Counted from the first letter of the stretch, positions 26,012-35,224 are shown. The stretch: DNA of 64,000 nucleotides from Duganella sp. Leaf126 (GCF_001423125.1 NZ_LMNW01000035.1:328-64327), one strand, 5' to 3'. The notes: a model not told the origin generated them from the sequence alone. Program-made: numbers and translations.

Positions 26012-28342
26012 ATGCGCCCTCACGTCCTCGCAGCTGCCCTTCTCTCTACCGTCACCGCCGCGCATGCCGCGGACGACGTTTCCTTCCCGACCGTCGAAGT
26101 GCGCGCCTACAAGCCGGCCGCCAGCGACAACCTCGTCACCATCCACAACGACCGTGCCCAGAACCGCACGCTGGGCGACATGCTGGCCCAGGTCTCCGGC
26201 GTGCAGAGCAGCGCCTTCGGGCCGAACGCCGGGGCGCCGGTGATCCGCAGCCTGGGCGGCAGCCGGGTCCAGCTGCTCGAAGACGGCCAGTCGATCATGG
26301 GCATGAACGCCATCAGCGGCGATATCAACATTCCGTTCGATCCGCTGTTTGCACGCAGCGCCACGGTCAGCAAATCGTCGAACAGCGTGCGCTATGGCGG
26401 TCATGCCATCGGCGGCAGCGTCGAGGTCGATTCCGGCCTGGTGTCGCGCCAACTCGAAGAACGCGACCACCAACTCGAACTGGTGCTGCGCAAGGGCCAC
26501 AACGACTTCGACGCCCAGGGCTTGCGCCTGAACGTCAACGACGGGCGCAAGGTGTCGACCAATATCGAGCTGTCGTTCCAGCGCATCGGCCATTACGACA
26601 TTCCCGGCAACAGCAAGGCCAGTGTTTGCAATACCGGGCTGTTCCCTGCCGGCGGCGGGGTCAACACCTTCCTGGCCGACAGCTGCCAGAAGGAAGCGCG
26701 CGTCCAGCAGGTGTACAACAAGTCGTCGCAACCGTACATCGAGCAGTTCATCAAGAACAACCCCGACTGGGCCGATGGCGATTTTTCCTTCTACACCAAC
26801 AACCCGACCTCGGTATGGCAGGGCAAGACCTACGTCAATCCGGCCAACCCGGCCTATGTGCCCGGCACGCCGCGCACCGTCGAGAACCGCATCAACCGCG
26901 ATGTCACGCCCGACTATCACGGCGCGCTCGGCAACAGCTACGCCAACAATACCCATGTCGGCGTCGGCAGCACCTATTTCTTCGACCGCGGCTACCTGGG
27001 CGTGAGCCTCGACAGCAAGGACAGCAAATACGGCGTGCCGGGCTTTTCGATGGAAAACCAGCCGTTTGGCGCCAACTATGACGCCGGATTGCCGGTCGGC
27101 GTCAATATCCGCCAGGACAAGTACGCGCTCGAGGGCAAGCTGCGCACGCCTATGCCGTACGTGGAAAGTGCCGAGCTGCGCGTCGCGCGGCTTGACAATA
27201 CCTCGGCAGAAAATATCGGTGCGACCCGGGCCAACGCCTATGCCTTCGGCACCACTCAGGCCGAACTGCTGCTGACCCAGCAGCGCGCGGGCGCCCTCAC
27301 CGGCCAGCTGGGCTTTGCACGCCGCACGCGCGGCGTCACCGGCGACGGGCCGCAGCGCTATCTGCCCGATGTCACCACGACCACCAGCGCCGTCTTCCTC
27401 ACGCAACATCTCGACCTCGACTGGGCCAGCTTCGATGCCGGCGCGCGTCACGAAACCGTCGCGCACGCGGTCGGCGCCAGCAGCTTCAAGCCGTCGCGCA
27501 ATGCCAGCAACACGGCGCTGGCCGACCGCGACTTCAGCCTGAACAGCTACAGCGCCGGCGCCGCTTTCGCGCTGGGCCGGCTGTGGGGCGCAACGATGCG
27601 CTACGCCGCGTCTGCGCGGGCGCCCGAGATCAACGAACTGTACGCGAGCAACCGCCACTACGCGATCATGACGCAGGAGGAAGGCAACCAGAACCTGAAA
27701 GCCGAGCGGTCGCGCAATACCGAACTCACGGTACTGTTCGGCCTTGCCGGCTTCAAGCTGTCGGGTACCGGCTATGTGATGAAATACGGTAACTACCTCT
27801 ACCTCGGCTATTCCGGCCTGCAGACCGGCAACCGCCTGCCCCTGAAGTACTGGAAGCAGACCGACACCACGGTCGAGGGCTTCGAAGTCGATGCCGCGCA
27901 GCGGTTCGGCCTTGGCGCCTACGGCAGCGTGACCGTGACTGCACTTGCCGACCTGGTCAAAAACAAGGCCGACCACCCGGATACGCTGCGCGCCCGCAAC
28001 GATGGCGCGTATCTGCCCAATATGCCCACCAACCGCTACGGCGCCAAGGTGCTGTGGGAGAACCGCGGCTGGAAGGGATGGCTGTCCGGTACCTATTACG
28101 CCAGGCAAAAATACCTGGGGCGCAGCGTGAGCGAGGAAGTGCCGCTGGACGCCTACCGGCTGGTCAGCTTCCAGCTCAGCCGCGCCATCGCGTCGCCGAC
28201 GCCGCGCCTGACCGGACTGGAAGTATTCGTCAGCGGCTCGAACCTGCTCGACGACGAGGCGCGGCCGCATAACTCGCCGTTGAAGTACATCGCGCCCTTG
28301 CCCGGTCGCGCATTCCAGGTGGGCCTGACGATGACGCTGTAG
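26012..28342 (+). CDS. TonB-dependent outer-membrane receptor, ZnuD-like layout
   Basis: 776 residues: signal peptide ending AHA (residues 1-19), plug domain with a TLGDMLAQVSGVQSSAFGPNAGAPVIRSLGGSR stretch and GGHAIGGSVEVDSG, then a 22-strand barrel ending in the aromatic-type terminus FQVGLTMTL. The plug lacks the fused signalling domain of sigma-regulated receptors. The cysteine-bearing loop (SVCNTG ... DSCQKE) and the GVPGF motif recall zinc receptors of the ZnuD group, but heme or another cobalamin-like ligand cannot be excluded. It stands alone, with its own promoter. RBS AGGA before the ATG. Confidence 0.88.
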   Translation: MRPHVLAAALLSTVTAAHAADDVSFPTVEVRAYKPAASDNLVTIHNDRAQNRTLGDMLAQVSGVQSSAFGPNAGAPVIRSLGGSRVQLLEDGQSIMGMNAISGDINIPFDPLFARSATVSKSSNSVRYGGHAIGGSVEVDSGLVSRQLEERDHQLELVLRKGHNDFDAQGLRLNVNDGRKVSTNIELSFQRIGHYDIPGNSKASVCNTGLFPAGGGVNTFLADSCQKEARVQQVYNKSSQPYIEQFIKNNPDWADGDFSFYTNNPTSVWQGKTYVNPANPAYVPGTPRTVENRINRDVTPDYHGALGNSYANNTHVGVGSTYFFDRGYLGVSLDSKDSKYGVPGFSMENQPFGANYDAGLPVGVNIRQDKYALEGKLRTPMPYVESAELRVARLDNTSAENIGATRANAYAFGTTQAELLLTQQRAGALTGQLGFARRTRGVTGDGPQRYLPDVTTTTSAVFLTQHLDLDWASFDAGARHETVAHAVGASSFKPSRNASNTALADRDFSLNSYSAGAAFALGRLWGATMRYAASARAPEINELYASNRHYAIMTQEEGNQNLKAERSRNTELTVLFGLAGFKLSGTGYVMKYGNYLYLGYSGLQTGNRLPLKYWKQTDTTVEGFEVDAAQRFGLGAYGSVTVTALADLVKNKADHPDTLRARNDGAYLPNMPTNRYGAKVLWENRGWKGWLSGTYYARQKYLGRSVSEEVPLDAYRLVSFQLSRAIASPTPRLTGLEVFVSGSNLLDDEARPHNSPLKYIAPLPGRAFQVGLTMTL

Positions 28343-28359
28343 CGCTGCCGGCGCGGCGC

Positions 28360-28968
28360 TTACTCGGCCCCGGTCACGGACCTGCCGGGCAACGGCGTGT
28401 TGGGCTTCCAGCGCGCCGACAAGGCCTGACCTTCCTCGATCTGCTCCGGCGTCATCTGCTTGACGACCGCCGCGCGCTGTTCGGCCGCGTTCGGCGCGCC
28501 GCGTGCGGCGGCCAGGTTCCACAACATGTAGGCGATGACGTTATCCTGCGGCACGCCGCCGATGTGGTAGCGGTACATCAGCCCCATCGTGTGCAGCGCT
28601 TCGCCATGGCCCTGCTGGGCCGCCTTGCGGAACCAGCTCACGGCCTGCCGGTGGTCCTGGATCACCGCGTTACCGGTGTAGTACATGGCGCCGACCACGT
28701 ACTGGGCGTCGGCCTTGCCCTGCAGCGCGGCCTTGTGGTGCCATTCGAACGCCTGCTGATAATCCTGCGGCACCCCGCGTCCCATGTAGTACATCAAGCC
28801 CAGCAGGTGCTGGGCGTCGGCGTTGCCGGCGCGGGCCAGCGGCGCGATCTCCTTCAGGGCCGTGCCGTAATGCTTGTTGTTGTAGGCGGTGGCGCCTTCG
28901 GTGAAGCCGGCCAGCGCGGCCTGTTGCAGGCCAAGGGCGAGACACATCGCGAGTAGGATTTTTTTCAT
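28360..28968 (-). CDS. Exported Sel1-repeat protein
   Basis: 202 residues from the ATG at 28968 (MKKILLAMCLALGLQQAALA signal peptide). The rest is a string of Sel1-like repeats: residues about 40-160 contain successive units such as ADAQHLLGLMYYMGRGVPQDYQQAFEW and ADAQYVVGAMYYTG. Such solenoids bind other proteins. It starts 28 bases after the DUF2807-like gene and probably shares its transcript. Function unknown. Confidence 0.88.
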   Translation of the reverse strand: MKKILLAMCLALGLQQAALAGFTEGATAYNNKHYGTALKEIAPLARAGNADAQHLLGLMYYMGRGVPQDYQQAFEWHHKAALQGKADAQYVVGAMYYTGNAVIQDHRQAVSWFRKAAQQGHGEALHTMGLMYRYHIGGVPQDNVIAYMLWNLAAARGAPNAAEQRAAVVKQMTPEQIEEGQALSARWKPNTPLPGRSVTGAE

Positions 28969-28996
28969 CTTGTTTGAGCGTGAGCGCGTTGCGGAC

Positions 28997-29770
28997 TTAC
29001 TTCCAGTTGACCTTGCCCAGGCCATCGACCGAGACGTCGCGGTTGCGCGGCTTGCCGTACACGGTGACCGAACCGAGGCCGCTCAGACCGAGCTTGGCGT
29101 TGGCGCTGGCATTGACGGTGGCGTTGCCGAGTCCACTCAAATCGACCTCGACGTTCTCGGCGCTGAACTGCTGGGCGTTCAGGCTGCCAAGTCCGCCCAG
29201 GTCGACCTTGAGCAGCTTGCCGCGTCCGCCGAGCACGATGTTTCCGGCGCCGCCCAGGTCGAGCACGGTGCGCTCGTTTTCGCTGATCCACAGCGTCATC
29301 TTGCCCACGCCACCGAGCTTGGCGCGCACGGACTTGTAATCGACGTTGGCCTTGATGCTGCCGGCCCCGTCGAGCACCAGTTCCAGGTCCTGGCCGGCAA
29401 AGCCGCTGATGTCGGTCGAACCCAGCCCTTCCACCACGACCTGGCGCAGGTCGGGCAGCACCATCTCGGCGCGCGCGCCGTGGCCCGTATCGAGCTTGAT
29501 GCCGCGTCCGCCGTCGGTGTCGAAGTGCAGCGTGTCGCCGCTCTGGGACGAGGTCAGCCGGTCCATATAGCGCTTGTCGCCGCGGATCGTCAGCGACGGC
29601 ACCGGTCCCTGGCGCAGCCGGACATCGACCATGCCATCGACCCTGATCCGCACCACGCGCGCATCGATGTCGACGGTGCGGGTCTCGCCGCCCTCGTCTG
29701 CCGCAACGGCCCGCCCGAACAGCGCGCAGGTCGCGGCAAACAGCAAACCGAACTGGAAAATCCTCTTCAT
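28997..29770 (-). CDS. Exported DUF2807-like (auto-transporter adhesin head, GIN) protein
   Basis: 257 residues from the ATG at 29770 (MKRIFQFGLLFAATCALFGRAVA signal). The mature part is a beta-helix-like chain of short units ending in GLG or GGLG (VVVEGLGSTDISG, DLGGLGSLNAQQ, DLSGLGNATVNA, GLSGLGSVTVYG), which is the DUF2807 signature. Such domains fold as right-handed beta solenoids on the cell surface or in the periplasm; role unknown. It lies upstream of the Sel1 gene. Confidence 0.85.
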   Translation of the reverse strand: MKRIFQFGLLFAATCALFGRAVAADEGGETRTVDIDARVVRIRVDGMVDVRLRQGPVPSLTIRGDKRYMDRLTSSQSGDTLHFDTDGGRGIKLDTGHGARAEMVLPDLRQVVVEGLGSTDISGFAGQDLELVLDGAGSIKANVDYKSVRAKLGGVGKMTLWISENERTVLDLGGAGNIVLGGRGKLLKVDLGGLGSLNAQQFSAENVEVDLSGLGNATVNASANAKLGLSGLGSVTVYGKPRNRDVSVDGLGKVNWK

Positions 29771-29914
29771 GATCTGTCCCTGGCTGATGATTCCACAATC
29801 ATAACGTCCGCACCGCACTCACCGGCCACATTGCGACGAACTGCACAAATCGCGGCATGAACGTCCAATTCGGTGGCAGTTTCCACGTCGGGGGTAGATC
29901 GCGATGCCGTCAAG

Positions 29915-30871
29915 TCAAGGTCTTCCTCTGCGTCGTCCCTGCGAAGGCGGAGACCCAGGTTCTGCGCGATGCGTCGCCATGTGCCCCTGAAGCGAGGTCG
30001 CCAGGGTAAGCCAGGCGCGGGCGGCGAAGGACAGGTGGCTGTTGCTGCGCCAGGCCAGGCGCAGTTTCCAGTCGATCTGGGGGTCGGTCAGCGTGGTGAT
30101 CGTGAACTGGCCGGCCGGCAGGGTGTCGCAAAACAGCTTGGGGAGGACGGCGATGCCGACACCGAGCCGCACCAGCGAGGCGACGAAATCCCACTGGCCG
30201 CTGCGGCCGCTGATCCGGGGCTTGAAGCCGGCGCTGGCGCAGGCGTCGGCGACGATCTCGTTCAGGGCGAACGAGGCGCCGTAGAAGATGAAGGAGCTGT
30301 CGGCCAGCTCGCGCAGGGCCACGGCCGGCCGGCCGTGCCACGCCGCGTCCAGCGGCGCCAGCACGCACAGTGGCGACGTGGCCAGCGGCAGCGAGTCGAA
30401 CTCGGTCCAGATGTGGGCATTGCCCGCGTAGTCGAGCAGCGAGCCCATTTCCAGCGTACCGTTGCGCAGATTGGTTTCGATGGCTTGCGTGCCGTCCTCG
30501 AACAGCTTCAGTTCCACGTCCGGATACTGGCGGTTGTACGCCGCCAGCAGCGGCGCCAGCGCCTGGTGCGCCTGCTGGGTGACGCCCAGCCGCAGTTCGC
30601 CGCGCCGCAGTTGCTGCAGGTCGGCCAGTTCCACCTGCAGCTCTTCGTGCATGGCCAGCATGGCGCGACCGCGCGTGAGCACCACCTGGCCGGCGTCGGT
30701 CAAGGTGAAGCGCTTGCCGGTGCGTTCGAGCAGCACCAGGTCCAGCGACTGTTCGAGCTGGGCAATCATCTTGCTCACGGTGGGCTGGGTCACGTGCAGA
30801 AACTCGGCGGCACGGCTGAAGCCCTGCTGATCGACCACGGCGACGAAATAACGGAGGGAGCGCAGATCCAT
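29915..30871 (-). CDS. LysR-family regulator, divergent from the CidA/LrgB pair
   Basis: 318 residues. N-terminal winged helix (MDLRSLRYFVAVVDQQGFSRAAEFLHVTQPTVSKMIAQLE) and the substrate-binding domain follow the standard LysR plan, closest in style to CidR-type regulators that control cidAB. Divergent orientation to the CidA/LrgB genes supports that role. Odd: the last dozen residues (AEPGSPPSQGRR and beyond) are translated from a dispersed palindromic repeat at 29931-29964, so the original C-terminus has been replaced or extended. Confidence 0.9.
   Translation of the reverse strand: MDLRSLRYFVAVVDQQGFSRAAEFLHVTQPTVSKMIAQLEQSLDLVLLERTGKRFTLTDAGQVVLTRGRAMLAMHEELQVELADLQQLRRGELRLGVTQQAHQALAPLLAAYNRQYPDVELKLFEDGTQAIETNLRNGTLEMGSLLDYAGNAHIWTEFDSLPLATSPLCVLAPLDAAWHGRPAVALRELADSSFIFYGASFALNEIVADACASAGFKPRISGRSGQWDFVASLVRLGVGIAVLPKLFCDTLPAGQFTITTLTDPQIDWKLRLAWRSNSHLSFAARAWLTLATSLQGHMATHRAEPGSPPSQGRRRGRP
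29931..29964. repeat. Dispersed palindromic repeat, copy 2 (inside the LysR gene 3' end)
   Basis: CGTCGTCCCTGCGAAGGCGG followed by AGACCCAGGTTCTG. It is an imperfect dyad matching copies at 24785 and 55196. The LysR reading frame passes through it. Confidence 0.7.
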
Positions 30872-30910
30872 GATCTATTCCAGGAACGAATGATTTCGAT
30901 AATTTTAATT

Positions 30911-30943
30911 CATTTTATCTTTTCATTCTTCGTGGATAAAATG
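30911..30943. promoter_or_regulatory. Inverted repeat in the LysR/CidA divergent gap, candidate LysR operator
   Basis: Perfect nine-base arms CATTTTATC (30911-30919) and GATAAAATG (30935-30943) are separated by 15 bases in the 77-base gap. A direct repeat AATGATTTC (30889-30897 and 30940-30948) overlaps it. Dyads of this kind in AT-rich divergent gaps are usual LysR sites. Confidence 0.5.
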
Positions 30944-30948
30944 ATTTC

Positions 30949-31407
30949 ATGAACACAGCCACCTTTGCCCGCCTCGGCCATACCCTCCTGCAGATAACCC
31001 TGCTGATTGTCATCTGGTATGCCTGCGACCGCCTCGCGGCCTGGTTGCACCTGCCCTTTTCGGGCGGCGTGGTCGGCCTGCTGGTGATGGTGACGCTGCT
31101 GCTCACGGGCGTGGTGCGCCCGTCGGTGGTCCACCAAGGCGCCGAGTGGCTGCTGTCGAACATGCTGCTGTTTTTCATACCGCTCATCGTGTCGGTGGTG
31201 CAGTTCACCGCCCTGATCGAACGCCAGGGACTGCGGCTGTTTGCCGCCATCGGCATCGGCTTCCTGTGCGTGCTGCTGGCCACCGCGTACACGGTGGAAT
31301 GGGTCTGCGGATTCGAACGGCGGCTGCGGCTGCGCAAGCTGCGGGCAGCACGCCAGGCTCGCCATGGCCGGCAGAACGACCGGGCAGCGCGGGAGCTGCC
31401 GGCATGA
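30949..31407 (+). CDS. CidA/LrgA family holin-like membrane protein
   Basis: 152 residues, four hydrophobic segments: TLLQITLLIVIWYACDRLAAWLHLP, GGVVGLLVMVTLLLTGVV, WLLSNMLLFFIPLIVSVVQ and LFAAIGIGFLCVLLATAYTVEWV, the standard CidA/LrgA topology, followed by a basic tail. Family members form oligomeric membrane pores tied to murein hydrolase control, overflow metabolism or pyruvate/acetate handling. It overlaps the LrgB-type gene by four bases (31404-31407). A strong ribosome-binding site is not visible before its ATG. Confidence 0.88.
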   Translation: MNTATFARLGHTLLQITLLIVIWYACDRLAAWLHLPFSGGVVGLLVMVTLLLTGVVRPSVVHQGAEWLLSNMLLFFIPLIVSVVQFTALIERQGLRLFAAIGIGFLCVLLATAYTVEWVCGFERRLRLRKLRAARQARHGRQNDRAARELPA

Positions 31408-32081
31408 GGTCCTTCCTGTTCCTACTGCTCACCATCGCGCTGTTCTACGCCAACCAGGCGCTGCACCGCCGCTACCCGTATTTCTGGCTCACGCCAGCGA
31501 TCACCACCTCGGCGATCCTGATCGCCGTGGTCGAATGGACGGCGACGCCGTTTGCACAGTACTTCGGCGAGACGCGCTGGCTGCCCTGGCTGCTCGGCCC
31601 TGCCACGGTGGCGTTTGCGCTGCCGATCTACCAGCAGCGCGCGCTGATCAGGCGGCACTGGCTGGCGCTGAGCCTGGGCAGTGGCGCCAGCATCGTGGTC
31701 TCGGTGGGCAGCACGCTGCTGCTGTGCCGCCTGCTCGGCATCGAAGGCGGCGCCGCCCACAGCCTGCTGGCGCGCTCGGTCTCCACGCCGTTCGCGCTCG
31801 AGGTGACACGCCACCTCGGCGGCGAAGCGCAGCTGACCGGCGTGTTCGTGATGATCACCGGCCTGTTCGGCATCCTGCTGGGCCAGGTGCTGCTCGGACT
31901 GCTGCCGCTGCGCAGGCGGGTCGCGCGCAGCGCGCCGTTCGGCGCCGCCGCCCACGGCTTCGGCCTGAGCGTGGCGCGCCGGATAGGACCGCAGGAAGGC
32001 GCGGTCGCCAGCCTGACGATGATCTTCAGCGGCGTGCTGATGGTGCTGCTGGCGCCCCTGCTGGGACGCATCCTCGGCTGA
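31404..32081 (+). CDS. LrgB/CidB family membrane protein
   Basis: 225 residues from the ATG at 31404 inside the upstream stop. Hydrophobic throughout, with the family's conserved LARSVSTPFALEVTRHLGG and GAAAHGFGLSVARR segments. Works with CidA/LrgA proteins. The pair and the divergent LysR form the usual three-gene module. Confidence 0.9.
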   Translation: MRSFLFLLLTIALFYANQALHRRYPYFWLTPAITTSAILIAVVEWTATPFAQYFGETRWLPWLLGPATVAFALPIYQQRALIRRHWLALSLGSGASIVVSVGSTLLLCRLLGIEGGAAHSLLARSVSTPFALEVTRHLGGEAQLTGVFVMITGLFGILLGQVLLGLLPLRRRVARSAPFGAAAHGFGLSVARRIGPQEGAVASLTMIFSGVLMVLLAPLLGRILG

Positions 32082-32087
32082 GCGGCT

Positions 32088-33170
32088 TCACCAGCCGGCG
32101 ATGGTGCGCATCTGCGGCGCCAGGTCGCGCGCCATGGCGGCGTGCTGCGCGCGCGTGGGATGGGCATCCTGGGCGTCGCCCGGATAGGTTTGCGACGGCA
32201 CTGCCTGCACGCGCGGATCGGCCACGCGGCGCACCGTCTCGGCAATGTACGCCACCAGCGCCGCCTTGCGTTCGTCCTTCAGCATCGCGCCTTCGGTGAG
32301 CACGATTTTCGCGTGCGGATGGTCGTCCAGCAGCGTGCGCACCAGCCGCACATAGGTGTCGACATAGTGCGCGCGTTCTGGAATGCCGACGTTGAAATCG
32401 TTGGTGCCGATGGCGCTGAGGATCAGGTCCGGATGGTACAAGCGCTGGTCCCACCTGACCGGCTGCTGCCGGTCGGCCACCGTCAGCTGGTAATAGTCGG
32501 GCAGATTGAGCTGGTCGGTGCGATTGTCCCAGCTGCGCACCAGTCCTCTGCCCCCGGCGCACACCAGCTGCACCTGCGCCTGCAGCGCATGCGCGAGCAG
32601 CATGCCGTACGAGGCGCGCGCATCCCACCACGAGGCATCCTTCTTGGTGCCCGGCACGCGGTCGATCGCCTCGCCGCAGGTGACCGAGTCGCCCAGGATC
32701 AGCAGCTTGCGCTGCGGCAGCGCCGGCGCTGGCAGCCAGGCGCCGTCGGTGTCGAAGCGCTGCACGGTGGCCTTGCCCAGCCAGGCCTCGGAACGGTTGA
32801 CCACTTCCACGCGGTGGGCACCGCGCGCCAGGCCGTCGGCCAGCACCAGCGTTTGCGCGCCGCGCGCCAGGTGCACCTTGCGCGCACTGCCATCGACGAT
32901 CACATCGATGTAACTGTTGTCGCTGCCCGCCTCCACCGTCATGCTCGCGCGCGTGCCGTCGAAGGCCAGCGCAAAGCCCACGCCCGGATAGGCGAAGTGG
33001 ACGGCGCCGTCGGCCCTGACCTCGCCGCGGCCGGTGCGGGCCACGTGCGGATCGGCGGCGGCAACGCTGCTGCCGGGCGTCGCAGCAGCGCCGGCCGCAC
33101 CGGCGCCACCGGTCACAGGCAGCGCGCATGCCAGCAACAGCAGCGCCACCAGGCGCGGAAGCGTCGCCAT
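32088..33170 (-). CDS. SGNH hydrolase, CE2-like acetylxylan/acetylmannan esterase
   Basis: 360 residues with an N-terminal signal (LVALLLLACALPVTGG). Two domains: a beta-sandwich N-terminal part (residues about 40-135) and an SGNH fold with GDSVTCGE (Ser152), GTNDFN and the C-terminal DAHPTRAQH Asp/His pair. This two-domain plan is that of carbohydrate esterase family 2, which removes acetyl groups from plant polysaccharides. It is the last gene of the minus-strand run mannanase, galactosidase, SGNH esterase, this gene, one base after the previous stop. Galactoglucomannan is often acetylated, so a deacetylase role is likely. Confidence 0.85.
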   Translation of the reverse strand: MATLPRLVALLLLACALPVTGGAGAAGAAATPGSSVAAADPHVARTGRGEVRADGAVHFAYPGVGFALAFDGTRASMTVEAGSDNSYIDVIVDGSARKVHLARGAQTLVLADGLARGAHRVEVVNRSEAWLGKATVQRFDTDGAWLPAPALPQRKLLILGDSVTCGEAIDRVPGTKKDASWWDARASYGMLLAHALQAQVQLVCAGGRGLVRSWDNRTDQLNLPDYYQLTVADRQQPVRWDQRLYHPDLILSAIGTNDFNVGIPERAHYVDTYVRLVRTLLDDHPHAKIVLTEGAMLKDERKAALVAYIAETVRRVADPRVQAVPSQTYPGDAQDAHPTRAQHAAMARDLAPQMRTIAGW

Positions 33171-33171
33171 C

Positions 33172-33948
33172 TTATTTCATGAGCCGCTTGATATCGGGCA
33201 GCATGGCGTCCGACCACACCTGGTAACCCTTGGCAGTCGGATGCAGGTAGTCGGCCATGATGGTCGGCGACATATCGCCATTGGGCTGCAAGAACTTCTT
33301 GCCGTAGTCCTTGAAGATGACGGACTTGCCATCGTCGAGCGTGGCGATCATGCGATTGAGTTCGATCACCTCGGCGCGCTTGGGGTCCGACGCCGACTGC
33401 GCGTACGGCAGCACCGCGTTGAGCAGGATGCGCGCGTTCGGATAGATGGTGCGCAGCTTGGTCACCACTGCCTTCACGCCCTCGAACACCTGTTCCGGAT
33501 TGGCCTGGCAGTGGAAGAAGTTGTTGACGCCGATGGTCAGCACCACCAGCTTGGGCGACAGTTTATCGGCCTGGCCGTGATCGAGACGCCACAGCACATT
33601 GCCGGTATGGTCGCCGCCGATGCCGAAATTGGCGGTTTTCCATTTGCCGAACGATTTGTCCCACACTTTCTTGTTCCAGCCCTCGGTGATCGAGTCGCCG
33701 ACGAACAGCAGATCCACCTTGCGGCTTTCCGCGACTTCGAGATCTTCCTGGAACATGGCTTGCCAGCGCGCGATCGACATCCACGGGTATTCCACGGTGC
33801 GCGGCGCAGGGGTGATGCTGCACGCGCGGCCGTCGATGGCAGCGGGCTTGGCGGGGGTGTCGGCGGCATGTGCAGCGAACGACAATATGGCGCTGGTGAC
33901 GAGTGTCGCGACAAGTTGATGGCGAAGGCTATTCTTCATTTTTTTCAC
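33172..33948 (-). CDS. Exported SGNH/GDSL hydrolase, probable acetylesterase
   Basis: 258 residues, signal peptide cleaved near AHAAD (residue 29). The SGNH blocks are complete: LFVGDSITEGW (Ser86), NFGIGGDHTGN, NNFFHCQ and DYLHPTAKGY with the catalytic Asp and His. It resembles the PAF-acetylhydrolase-like esterases found in polysaccharide-use loci. It lies between the alpha-galactosidase and the CE2-like gene; two different esterases in one operon suggest two kinds of acetyl position, which is inference. Confidence 0.85.
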   Translation of the reverse strand: MKKMKNSLRHQLVATLVTSAILSFAAHAADTPAKPAAIDGRACSITPAPRTVEYPWMSIARWQAMFQEDLEVAESRKVDLLFVGDSITEGWNKKVWDKSFGKWKTANFGIGGDHTGNVLWRLDHGQADKLSPKLVVLTIGVNNFFHCQANPEQVFEGVKAVVTKLRTIYPNARILLNAVLPYAQSASDPKRAEVIELNRMIATLDDGKSVIFKDYGKKFLQPNGDMSPTIMADYLHPTAKGYQVWSDAMLPDIKRLMK

Positions 33949-33976
33949 CTCGGATTGAACGGGCGCCCAGTGTAGC

Positions 33977-35224
33977 TCATGTCTTCGATTTCAGGCGCAG
34001 CAGTAGCACGCCGTGCGACGGCAACTGGGCCGACAGCTTGCGCGTGGTGTCGCCGCGCCTGCCGCTCCACACCTCGGTCCACGCATAGGGCTGGCGCTTG
34101 AAGTCGGCCGTGCGCTTGCTGAAGTCATCGTTGATATGGTACGCGCCCCAGTCGAAGCTGACGGGAGCCGCCTGCGCGCCGCGGTTGAGCACCATCAGCG
34201 CCCAGTCGCCGTCGGCCAGCGGCTTGGCCCAGTATTCGAGGTCGCCGGTCTGCAGGAAGCGCCAGGCCGGCACGCCCAGGCGGTCCTGGTTGACGGCGAT
34301 CGCGCCGGCGTTGGTGAGGATGCGGCGGGTGGTGGCCGGCATCGACCTGACGTCGTTGCCGAGGATGAGCGGCGACGCCAGCATGGCCCACGCCGAAAAG
34401 TGCGCGCGGTCCTCGTCTTCGCTCAGGCCCTTGCCCACCACCAGCATGTCCATGTCGTTCCAGTGACCGGGGCCGGCGTGCTGGCGCAGGCCGGCCTGCT
34501 TGTCGAGGATGCGCGTGACGCCCCAGGCCGAGAACGAGCCCTGGCTGAATTCGCAGTCCCAGCACGGATAGATGTCGCCGGTGGTGCGCCACGAGTGGCC
34601 CACGTCTTTCGCCCACTCCCACGGCCTGGTGTCGCCCCACTCGCAGATGCTCAACAACATGGGCCGGCCGGCCGCGCGGATGGCGTCGCGCATGGTGGTG
34701 TAGGCGGCCGCCGAGTTCAGTCCCTTGGTGTCGCACCAGTCGTACTTGATGTAATCGATGCCCCATTCGGCGTAGGTGATGGCGTCCTGGTATTCGTGGC
34801 CACGGCTACCCGGCTTGCCGCCGCAGGTGGTGGCGCCGGCGTCGGAATAGATGCCCAGCTTCAGGCCACGGTCATGCACATACTCGGCCAGCGCCTTCAT
34901 CCCGGACGGAAAGCGCACGGGGTCGGGATGGATCACGCCCTTGTCGTCACGCTTGCCATGCCAGCAGTCGTCGATATTGACATACACGTAGCCGGCGTCT
35001 TTCAGTCCGTTCGCCACCATCGCATCGGCGGTGTCGCGGATCAGTTGTTCATTGATGTCGCAGGCAAAGGTATTCCAGCTGTTCCAGCCCATTTGCGGCG
35101 TCGCCGCCAGTCCGTCGAACTTCTGGGCGTGGGCCGAGCCGCTCCACAGCGCCAGCGAACCCGCCAGCGCGGTTGCAGCCAGCCACAGTGGTTTGAGTGC
35201 TTGGGTCACGAAAGTCGCCTTCAT
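33977..35224 (-). CDS. Alpha-galactosidase, GH27
   Basis: 415 residues from the ATG at 35224, which overlaps the mannanase stop (ATGA). Signal peptide ends SAHA. The GH27 barrel shows TPQMGWNSWNTF, VNIDDCW, YIKYDWCD (nucleophile Asp around residue 160) and the acid/base region GHWNDMDML. It cleaves alpha-1,6-galactose side chains, which fits a galactomannan locus with the adjacent GH5. The C-terminal 90 residues form the usual beta-sandwich. Confidence 0.93.
   Translation of the reverse strand: MKATFVTQALKPLWLAATALAGSLALWSGSAHAQKFDGLAATPQMGWNSWNTFACDINEQLIRDTADAMVANGLKDAGYVYVNIDDCWHGKRDDKGVIHPDPVRFPSGMKALAEYVHDRGLKLGIYSDAGATTCGGKPGSRGHEYQDAITYAEWGIDYIKYDWCDTKGLNSAAAYTTMRDAIRAAGRPMLLSICEWGDTRPWEWAKDVGHSWRTTGDIYPCWDCEFSQGSFSAWGVTRILDKQAGLRQHAGPGHWNDMDMLVVGKGLSEDEDRAHFSAWAMLASPLILGNDVRSMPATTRRILTNAGAIAVNQDRLGVPAWRFLQTGDLEYWAKPLADGDWALMVLNRGAQAAPVSFDWGAYHINDDFSKRTADFKRQPYAWTEVWSGRRGDTTRKLSAQLPSHGVLLLRLKSKT

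Noticed and set aside
25817..28522. Very long open frame on the minus strand opposite the first TonB receptor
   Set aside because: It lies antisense to a clear receptor gene, has arginine/glycine-heavy shadow composition and no motif; it arises from high GC in the third codon position.
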